From: an uncultured Eubacteriales bacterium
GTDB taxonomy: Bacteria > Bacillota > Clostridia > Oscillospirales > Oscillospiraceae
Direction: 5' to 3'
Length of the DNA stretch: 5,900 bases
Assembly (NCBI GenBank): GCA_900552725.1
Contig: USAT01000109.1
Coordinates: 1-5,900, forward strand
Positions 1 through 4,552 of this stretch are shown here, one piece after another. The notes below the pieces were generated by a model, which was given only the letters and a program-made list of their open reading frames with translations, was not told the origin of the DNA and made no database searches. Each line of letters opens with the position of its first letter. Position 1 is the first letter of the stretch. Both the position numbers and the translations under genes were made by a program.

Positions 1-888
1 CTCCGGGCGCTCGTCGCCGTAGAAGAACACGGCCACCGTGCCCGGCCCGGCATGGCTGCCGATGATGGTGCCGATGTCGCAGATGCGGATATGGCCCTTC
101 ACATGGGGCAACCGCTCACCCAGCGCGTCGGCCAGCTGTTGGGCCAGCTCCGGGCACTGGGAATGGCAGATCCAGCACCGCTGGTCGTATTCCCGGCCGC
201 CCTGGGCATGCTCCTCCACGGCGTCCACCGTGGCCTCGATGGCCTTGTGCCTGCCCCGCACCTTGTCGTAGGCCTTGATGGCGCCCTTGTTGTCCAGCCG
301 CATCAGCGGGCAGATGTTCAGCACCGTGGCGATGGCCGCCGCCGCGCCGGACACCCGGCCTGTGCGCCGGAACTGGGTCATGTCGGTGGAAAAGAACTGG
401 TGATGCACCTTGTTGCGGTTGTCCAGCACCCACTGGGCCGCCTCGTCCAGCGTCGCGCCCGCGTCCCGCATGTCGGCCACCGTGTCCACCAGCAGTCCGT
501 AGCCGGAGGACGAGCACAGGGAGTCGATCACCACCAGCTTCCGGTCGGGGTACTTCTCCTTCAGCATATCCGCCGCCAGGAACGCGTTGTGTACCGAGCC
601 GGACTGGCCGGAGGTAAACGCGATGTGCAGCACATCGCCCTGCTGCAGCAGGCTCTCGAAAAACTCGGCGTACTGCGCTACATTGATCTGGCTGGTCTGG
701 GGCAGCCTGCCCTCCCGAAGGAACTGATAGAACCGGGGCAGCGCCTGGGGATCCCGCCCCATGTCGTCGTCATACGTCACGCCGTCCACCACATAGGTAT
801 AGAACAGCACCGGAATATGGCGGCTCTCCATATAGCTGTAGGGCAGATCCACCGTAGAGCAGCAGCTCAGAATAAAGTTATCAGACAT
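1..888 (-). CDS. DegV family fatty-acid-binding protein (3' end cut by window edge)
   Basis: This frame has 296 codons from ATG at 888 and no stop before the window edge. DegV proteins are soluble, bind a single long-chain fatty acid between two alpha/beta domains, and in some Firmicutes (FakB) present it to the fatty-acid kinase FakA. Visible family marks are: STVDLP at residues 11-16 (the usual DSTxDLP element), PQTSQ at 63-67, TSGQSGSVHNA at 92-102 (usual SSGLSGTYQSA, fatty-acid carboxylate contact), TGRVSGAAA at 176-184, NICPL at 191-195, and the C-terminal IGSHAGPGTVAVFF at 276-289. Family members are about 275-300 residues, so only a few residues are probably missing. The start is supported by AAGGAG at 899-904, ten bases upstream. 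Whether it is a FakB or another DegV paralogue cannot be told, because no fakA is in view. The gene diverges from aroF at 1188. Confidence 0.93.
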   Translation of the reverse strand, partial: MSDNFILSCCSTVDLPYSYMESRHIPVLFYTYVVDGVTYDDDMGRDPQALPRFYQFLREGRLPQTSQINVAQYAEFFESLLQQGDVLHIAFTSGQSGSVHNAFLAADMLKEKYPDRKLVVIDSLCSSSGYGLLVDTVADMRDAGATLDEAAQWVLDNRNKVHHQFFSTDMTQFRRTGRVSGAAAAIATVLNICPLMRLDNKGAIKAYDKVRGRHKAIEATVDAVEEHAQGGREYDQRCWICHSQCPELAQQLADALGERLPHVKGHIRICDIGTIIGSHAGPGTVAVFFYGDERPE

Positions 889-917
889 TGTGTTGATTCT
901 CCTTTCTCCTCAAGGAT

Positions 918-945
918 ATTATAGCAGATTTTACCATGCTGTCAA
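918..945 (-). promoter_or_regulatory. Near-consensus sigma-A promoter of the degV gene
   Basis: On the minus strand a perfect -35 TTGACA (940-945) is followed by a 16-base spacer and a perfect -10 TATAAT (918-923). The -10 is preceded by TGC, which makes an extended -10. Transcription would start near 911, giving a leader of about 22 bases that contains the AAGGAG ribosome site. Both hexamers match consensus fully, so strong basal expression is inferred. Confidence 0.85.
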
Positions 946-965
946 TAATGTCCCACGCTAAGAAA

Positions 966-984
966 TCTAATGCAGCGCATTAGA
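966..984. repeat. Perfect 8-bp inverted repeat, candidate operator
   Basis: TCTAATGC and GCATTAGA form perfect 8-bp arms around the three bases AGC. The element ends 20 bases upstream of the degV -35 box and 11 bases before the GC-rich palindrome at 996. The size and symmetry fit a dimeric repressor or activator site, but no regulator is identified. It could also be a short hairpin or the flank of a repeat element that includes 996-1025. Confidence 0.5.
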
Positions 985-995
985 AAGAAAAATAT

Positions 996-1025
996 GTAGG
1001 GGCGGACGACTCTGTCCGCCCCTGC
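996..1025. repeat. GC-rich intergenic palindrome (REP-like)
   Basis: Bases 996-1007 pair with 1014-1025 around the hexamer loop GACTCT. This gives 12 pairs including one G-T wobble, with the core AGGGGCGGAC/GTCCGCCCCT perfect over 10 bp. There is no T-tract on either side, so it is not a standard Rho-independent terminator. GTAGGGGCGG-type palindromes recur between genes in many Oscillospiraceae-like genomes (recalled, not searched), so a dispersed REP-like repeat is the preferred reading. As RNA it would make a very stable hairpin. Confidence 0.6.
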
Positions 1026-1108
1026 AACAGTTTATTGACCTCCGAAGTGCCCGCAGGCAAAAAGAGAACGTCCTTGTGTCAGAATTTCTGTTCCCTCCAC
1101 CCCCCATA

Positions 1109-1137
1109 TTGCCAATTTCCGCGAAACATGCTATACT
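1109..1137 (+). promoter_or_regulatory. Sigma-A promoter of the aroF/ABC reading frame
   Basis: TTGCCA (1109-1114, five of six matches to TTGACA), a 17-base spacer and TATACT (1132-1137, five of six) with TGC just upstream as an extended -10. Transcription would begin near 1144, leaving a leader of about 44 bases. The leader contains a 5-bp CCGCG/CGCGG hairpin (1157-1170) and GGAGG at 1178-1182, five bases before the ATG. No T-box, trp-type leader peptide or riboswitch is visible, and the leader is too short for one. Confidence 0.75.
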
Positions 1138-1187
1138 GTATCAGTTGACACATTACCCGCGGTTTCGCGGCGTTTTCGGAGGCATAT

Positions 1188-2030
1188 ATGCTGGTTTTCA
1201 TCAAAAAAGACACGCCGGAGGCGGCCATCCGCTCTCTGGTGATCCAACTGAGCCGCCAGGGCATCGGCGCGGCACGGGCCGACAGCGGCGGCCAGATCCT
1301 GCTGACGCTGGTGGGCCCCACCTGGACGCTGGACGAGCAGCACCTGCTGGCGCTGCCCCATGTGGCGGACGTGAAGCGGCTGACCCCGGTGTGGCGTCTG
1401 GCCTCCCGCCAGCACCATCCGGAGGACACGGTGGTGTCCGTGGGCGGCGTACCCATCGGCGGCGGAAGCTTCTGCCTGATGGCGGGCCCCTGCGCCATTG
1501 AATCCGCCTTCCAGATGCAGTCCGTGGCCCGGTCGGTCAAGGCCGCCGGCGCGGTGATGCTGCGGGGCGGCGCGTATAAGCCCCGCACCTCTCCCTACGC
1601 CTTCCAGGGCTTCGGCGCGCCTGCGCTGGAGCTGCTGGCCCAGACCGGCAGGGAGATGGGCCTGCCCACCGTGTCGGAGATCACCGACGCCGCCCAACTG
1701 CCCCAGTTCGAGCATGTGGACATGCTGCAGGTGGGCGCCCGGAACATGCAGAACTACGGGCTGCTGCGGGCCCTGGGCGGACAGCCCAAGCCGGTGCTGC
1801 TGAAGCGCGCCGTGGGCGCCACGGTGGAGGAACTGCTGCAATCGGCGGAGTACATCCTCTCCGGCGGCAACCCCAACGTGGTGCTGTGTGAGCGGGGCGT
1901 CCGCAGCTTCTCCAAGACCAGCCGGGCGGCGCTGGATGTCAGCGTCATCCCGGTGCTGAAGCAGATGACCCACCTGCCGGTGATCGTGGACCCCAGCCAC
2001 GCGGGGGGAAGCGCGGCGCTGGTGCCGCCG
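1188..2030 (+). other. aroF: aroF-derived portion: type I-beta DAHP synthase lacking its C-terminus
   Basis: The enzyme family condenses phosphoenolpyruvate with erythrose 4-phosphate. Residues 1-~70 form the ferredoxin-like (ACT-like) regulatory domain typical of the Thermotoga maritima enzyme, starting MLVFIKKDTPEAAIR. The barrel then shows HPEDTVV (77-83), AGPC (99-102, metal ligand Cys102), LRGGAYKPRTSP (125-136, substrate binding), QVGARNMQN (181-189), KPVLLKR (201-207), LCERGVR (233-239) and VDPSHAGG (267-274, metal ligand His271). The match to the T. maritima enzyme is close and collinear up to about residue 281. The usual continuation (an alanine-rich helix, then an EVHP strand and an SDGxQSL segment) is absent, so the metal-binding Glu and Asp are missing. 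The family length is about 338 residues, so about 55 are lost. Activity is unlikely unless another copy exists. Confidence 0.88.
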
Positions 2031-3551
2031 CTGGTGCTGGGCCGCATTGTGGACGGCCTTACCGCCGGGGAGGGGCTGACCCTCCGCCTGCCCCTGTGGT
2101 ATCTGGCCTTCACCGCATTGGCGGGAGGGCTGGAATCCGCCCGGGAGAGCGCGTTGACGGTATTCGGCCAGAAAACCACTCACGCCCTGCGGAGCCGCCT
2201 GATGGAAAAGGAGGGCCGCCTGCCTGCCGACGAGCTGAACCGTCAGGAGCCGGGGGCGCTGGTGGCCCGGTTCGTGGGGGACGTGGACACGGTGGAGACC
2301 CTGTTCACCGCCGGGATCATCAGTATGGCGGCGGATGCCTGCCGGATCCTCAGTATTCTGGTGGTGGTGTGGCAGTGCAGCCGGGGCCTTGCCTATCTGC
2401 TGCTGGCGCTGCTGCCGGTGCTGTTCGGCTTTACCCGGTTCGTCCAGAAGCGGATGCTGCACAATCAGCTGAAAAACCGGAAGGCGGTGAGCCGGGCCTC
2501 CGGATATGTGCCGGAGACGGTGCGGAATCTCCGCACCATCCGGACGCTGGGCAAGGAGACCTACATGGAGACCCGGTATGACGGCGCACTGGGGGAGAGC
2601 TACCGGGCCATTGAGGGCACCAACTTCTATGACGCCCTGTATTCCCCCGTGATCCTCACGGTGAACGCTGTGGTGGTGGGCGTTGTCATGCTGTTGTCCG
2701 CCTCCGGAGACCCGGCGGTGCTGACGCTGTTCGGCATGACCGCCGGTACCGCCGTGACGGTGATGAACTACATCAGCCAGATCTTCTCTCCTCTGGAAAG
2801 TCTGGGCATGGAGATCCAGACCATCCAGTCCGCCGTGGCGGGCGTTCGCCGGATCAATGACTTTCTGGCCCAGCCGGAGCAGGAGACAGTGGCCCCGGAA
2901 ACGGAAAATCCCGCCGCTCCCATGGTGGAGCTGCGGGATGTGGACTTCGGCTATGAGGCAGGGCAGAACGTTCTGCACCACTTAAATATGGAGATCCGGG
3001 AGGGAGAGCTGGCTACCCTGTCCGGTCGGACCGGCGCGGGAAAGAGCACCGTGTTTAAGCTGGTGCTGGGGCTGTATGCCCCCCGGCGGGGCACCGTCCG
3101 AATTCAGGGCGTGGATCCCCGGTCCCTCACCGGCCCGCAGCGGCGGGCACTGTACGGCTATGTGGAGCAGCGGTTCCATCCGGTCCCCGGCACCGTCCGG
3201 GATCAGATCACCCTGTATGATGACACCATCACGGAGGGGCAGGTCCGCCGGGCCGCGGAGCTGGCGGGACTGGCGGAGGCCATCGGCCCCCTGCCGCAGG
3301 GCTATGACACCCCCTGCACCCCGGACATTTTCTCTCAGGGACAGTGGCAGCTGTTGTCCATCGCCCGGGCGGTGGCGGCGGACCCCAAGCTGCTTCTGCT
3401 GGACGAGATCACCGCCAATCTGGACGCGGAGACGGAGCGGGCGGTGCTGCGGGCCTTGAAGAGGGCTACGGCGGACCGGACGGTGCTCTCCATTTCTCAC
3501 CGGGGCGGGGCGGACACGGGACGGCTCATTCCCATTGGGGAGGAGTCATAG
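1188..3551 (+). CDS. Chimeric ORF: DAHP synthase N-terminal part fused to ABC exporter permease/ATPase
   Basis: One 787-codon frame runs from ATG 1188 (GGAGG five bases upstream) to TAG 3549-3551. Residues 1-~280 are a type I-beta 3-deoxy-D-arabino-heptulosonate 7-phosphate synthase, the first enzyme of the shikimate pathway. Residues ~282-787 are an ABC exporter half-transporter, with a membrane domain at ~282-560 and a nucleotide-binding domain at ~578-787. I know of no natural family joining a cytosolic aldolase-like barrel to an exporter. Neither half is complete at the join: the synthase lacks its last barrel elements with two metal ligands, and the transporter lacks its first membrane helix. 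I infer an in-frame deletion between two genes that once lay on the same strand, or an assembly joint; the product is probably not a working bifunctional protein. The 3' end overlaps the convergent lysR gene by 26 bases, which suggests the ABC end and lysR are long-standing neighbours. Confidence 0.85.
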   Translation: MLVFIKKDTPEAAIRSLVIQLSRQGIGAARADSGGQILLTLVGPTWTLDEQHLLALPHVADVKRLTPVWRLASRQHHPEDTVVSVGGVPIGGGSFCLMAGPCAIESAFQMQSVARSVKAAGAVMLRGGAYKPRTSPYAFQGFGAPALELLAQTGREMGLPTVSEITDAAQLPQFEHVDMLQVGARNMQNYGLLRALGGQPKPVLLKRAVGATVEELLQSAEYILSGGNPNVVLCERGVRSFSKTSRAALDVSVIPVLKQMTHLPVIVDPSHAGGSAALVPPLVLGRIVDGLTAGEGLTLRLPLWYLAFTALAGGLESARESALTVFGQKTTHALRSRLMEKEGRLPADELNRQEPGALVARFVGDVDTVETLFTAGIISMAADACRILSILVVVWQCSRGLAYLLLALLPVLFGFTRFVQKRMLHNQLKNRKAVSRASGYVPETVRNLRTIRTLGKETYMETRYDGALGESYRAIEGTNFYDALYSPVILTVNAVVVGVVMLLSASGDPAVLTLFGMTAGTAVTVMNYISQIFSPLESLGMEIQTIQSAVAGVRRINDFLAQPEQETVAPETENPAAPMVELRDVDFGYEAGQNVLHHLNMEIREGELATLSGRTGAGKSTVFKLVLGLYAPRRGTVRIQGVDPRSLTGPQRRALYGYVEQRFHPVPGTVRDQITLYDDTITEGQVRRAAELAGLAEAIGPLPQGYDTPCTPDIFSQGQWQLLSIARAVAADPKLLLLDEITANLDAETERAVLRALKRATADRTVLSISHRGGADTGRLIPIGEES
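2019..2042 (+). other. Fusion junction between aroF and ABC exporter sequences
   Basis: The switch of homology falls within codons 278-285, which read LVPPLVLG. DAHP synthases have a Leu-Val-x-Pro-Leu segment just after DPSHxGG, and ABC exporters have a Pro-Leu-Leu-Leu-Gly-Arg-Ile-Ile-Asp-like segment at the end of their first membrane helix. The stretch fits both families, so a few identical bases could have served as microhomology. The exact breakpoint cannot be fixed without the parent genes. Confidence 0.65.
2028..3551 (+). other. ABC exporter half-transporter portion (permease plus ATPase), N-terminally truncated
   Basis: The homologous region begins PLVLGRIVDGL, the segment that normally follows the first transmembrane helix of type IV ABC exporters. 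Five hydrophobic segments follow at about residues 302-320, 378-396, 401-419, 484-505 and 510-534, where six are expected. The EPGALVARFVGDVD element (354-367) is the usual TGELxSRxxxDVD motif. The ATPase has an A-loop aromatic at Tyr589, Walker A GRTGAGKST (613-621), Q-loop Gln661, a signature FSQGQ (715-719) instead of LSGGQ, Walker B LLLLDE (735-740), D-loop NLD (744-746) and H-loop His771. All catalytic residues are present. The protein ends 16 residues after the H-loop, which is short. The transported substrate is unknown. Such half-transporters work as dimers, and no partner gene is in the window. Without helix 1 it is probably misfolded. Confidence 0.85.
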
Positions 3552-4428
3552 CCAGAAACCGGGCCAGCGCGGGGTTGGGGTTGGTGGTCTGCCACGCGGC
3601 GATGATTTCCTCCACCTCTCCCTCGCCGATGAGGGGGACAAACACCAGATTGTCGGCGTTGTAGAGCTTTTCCACGCAGTAGGCGGGGAGGATGGAAATG
3701 CCTTCCTCGGCGGAGACCATCATGAGGATGCTCTCCGTGTCGGCGGAGCGGAAGAGGATGTTGGGCTTGTAGCCCGCCTCGTTGTAAAGCTGCATGAAAA
3801 AGGCGTCGCCGTAGGAATCATCGGCGGCGTCAGGGGACATATAGAGGATGGTCTCTCCCCGCAGCTCCTGCCGCCGGAGCTGCTGCCGCTGGGCCAGCGG
3901 GTGTCCGGCGTACAGCGCCACCACCAACCGGGCCTTTTCCACGGTGCGGCAGGCCACGCCCTCCTGGGTTTTCAGGTTGGTACTGTCCCAGGTGAAAATG
4001 ATGTCATATTCATGGTGCAGCAGCCCCGCCGCCAGCGCGTCGGTGGAGCAGCGGTAAAAGGTGATGAGCACGTTGCTGTTCTGCTGGTGGAATTGGCGGA
4101 TATGGGCGGACAGGTCGCTGCGCTCGTACCCCCGGACGTAGCCCACCCGCAGCGTGCCGGAGAGTCCGGTGGAGGCGTCATGGACCCGCTCCTGCGCCCG
4201 GCTCATGCGCTCTAAAATGCCCTTGGCCTCCCGGAGGAAGATGGTCCCCGCGGGGGTCAGGCTCACGGGCCGGGTGCTCCGGTCAAAGAGGGGACAGCCC
4301 AGCGCCTCCTCCAGCAGACGGATCTGCTGGGTGATGGCGGTCTGGGAAATGTAGAACTGCTCGGCGGCCTTCGTGAAGCTGCGGCTCTCCGCCGCGGCCA
4401 CGAAATACTTCAGCTGATTTCGATTCAT
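3526..4428 (-). CDS. LysR family transcriptional regulator
   Basis: A 300-residue protein, the usual LysR length, reads from ATG 4428 to TGA at 3526-3528. The N-terminal winged helix-turn-helix is clear: NQLKYFVAAAESRSFTKAAE (4-23), ISQTAITQQIRLLEEALG (27-44), LFDR (47-50), and the wing through LTPAG (57-61). A linker helix follows, and from GTLRVGYV (91-98) comes the two-lobed periplasmic-binding-protein-like effector domain, with YDIIFTWDS (141-149) and EEGISILP (241-248) as typical landmarks. The frame stays open upstream to 4626, but ATG 4428 is chosen because it opens the conserved helix-turn-helix and has GGGAGGG five bases upstream; the extra 66 residues would cover the intergenic controls and the symporter start. 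The gene diverges from the symporter gene at 4553, the classic placement for a LysR regulator and its target. The effector is unknown; an amino acid carried by the symporter is a reasonable guess. Confidence 0.93.
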   Translation of the reverse strand: MNRNQLKYFVAAAESRSFTKAAEQFYISQTAITQQIRLLEEALGCPLFDRSTRPVSLTPAGTIFLREAKGILERMSRAQERVHDASTGLSGTLRVGYVRGYERSDLSAHIRQFHQQNSNVLITFYRCSTDALAAGLLHHEYDIIFTWDSTNLKTQEGVACRTVEKARLVVALYAGHPLAQRQQLRRQELRGETILYMSPDAADDSYGDAFFMQLYNEAGYKPNILFRSADTESILMMVSAEEGISILPAYCVEKLYNADNLVFVPLIGEGEVEEIIAAWQTTNPNPALARFLAMTPPQWE

Positions 4429-4446
4429 AACGCCCTCCCACGACAC

Positions 4447-4467
4447 AAAATAAGTTTTTCTTATTTT
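4447..4467. repeat. 8-bp inverted repeat over the lysR start region
   Basis: AAAATAAG (4447-4454) and CTTATTTT (4460-4467) are perfect arms around five T. The right arm lies over the predicted lysR -10 and the left arm over the predicted start of transcription. As DNA it could bind a dimeric regulator; as RNA the predicted start near 4456 would leave out half the hairpin, so a DNA role is more likely. It overlaps the dyad at 4457-4479. Confidence 0.45.
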
Positions 4468-4479
4468 ATCATGAAGAAA
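4457..4479. promoter_or_regulatory. Candidate LysR-type operator (dyad with 11-base centre)
   Basis: TTTCTT (4457-4462) and AAGAAA (4474-4479) are perfect 6-bp arms separated by exactly 11 bases, fitting the T-N11-A dyad that LysR-type regulators recognise. The element covers the predicted lysR -10 box (4463-4468), so binding by the neighbouring LysR would fit autorepression and control of the divergent symporter gene. The motif is short and AT-rich, so chance is possible. Confidence 0.5.
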
Positions 4480-4492
4480 TCCCCCTTGTAAA
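4463..4492 (-). promoter_or_regulatory. Predicted lysR promoter
   Basis: On the minus strand TTTACA (4487-4492, five of six matches) is followed by an 18-base spacer and TAAAAT (4463-4468, five of six), with TGA just upstream as a possible extended -10. The start of transcription would be near 4456, giving a leader of about 28 bases with GGGAGGG as ribosome site. The -35 lies in the loop and inner stem of the terminator-like hairpin. Confidence 0.6.
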
Positions 4493-4505
4493 GGGGGGTT
4501 TTTTT
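4474..4505 (+). terminator. Terminator-like hairpin with T7 tract, read on the plus strand
   Basis: CCCCCTT (4481-4487) pairs perfectly with AAGGGGG (4491-4497) around the loop GTA, and seven T follow (4499-4505). Upstream A-rich bases could extend pairing into the T tract. In the plus direction this has the form of an intrinsic terminator; in the minus direction the following sequence is only a broken T tract. It sits between two divergent start codons, so the only plus transcript it could stop is read-through from the aroF/ABC gene running antisense across lysR. Alternatively it is a DNA dyad over the overlapping promoters. Confidence 0.6.
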
Positions 4506-4514
4506 CGCTAAGAT
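4486..4514 (+). promoter_or_regulatory. Possible promoter of the sodium symporter gene
   Basis: TTGTAA (4486-4491) and TAAGAT (4509-4514) are 17 bases apart, each with four of six consensus matches. Transcription would start near 4521, downstream of the T tract, giving a leader of about 32 bases with GAGG at 4540-4543. The weak match fits a promoter that needs an activator such as the adjacent LysR protein. The -35 shares bases with the lysR -35 on the other strand. Confidence 0.4.
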
Positions 4515-4552
4515 AAGTGCATATTTGTTGTGTGTAAGCGAGGTACTTAGAA

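Larger units (their letters stand above)
889..1187. other. Divergent intergenic region degV/aroF
   Basis: These 299 bases hold two promoters facing outward (918-945 minus, 1109-1137 plus), the inverted repeat at 966-984 and the GC palindrome at 996-1025. The stretch 1026-1108 shows nothing convincing beyond an 11-base near-palindrome CAGAATTTCTG at 1080-1090. No tRNA, riboswitch or small coding gene with a ribosome site is seen. Confidence 0.7.

Noticed and set aside
52..924. Long plus-strand open frame across the degV region
   Set aside because: It is the antisense shadow of the clearly recognisable DegV gene; its translation is rich in His, Arg, Gln and Gly and has no family motifs.
1080..1090. 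Short palindrome CAGAATTTCTG upstream of the aroF promoter
   Set aside because: Only 5-bp arms; too short to call an operator without conservation data.
1131..2981. 616-codon minus-strand open frame opposite aroF/ABC
   Set aside because: Its length comes from the high GC of the gene on the other strand. The product is a low-complexity His/Gln/Arg/Gly string with no ribosome site or recognisable domain.
2202..3551. Separate translation of the ABC half from ATG 2202 (GGAG seven bases upstream)
   Set aside because: This start would also remove the second membrane helix, and the frame upstream is already exporter sequence, so the ribosome-site match is probably chance.
4508..4550. CTAAG / CTTAG repeat pair flanking the symporter leader
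   Set aside because: Five-base arms 33 bases apart are expected by chance in AT-rich sequence.
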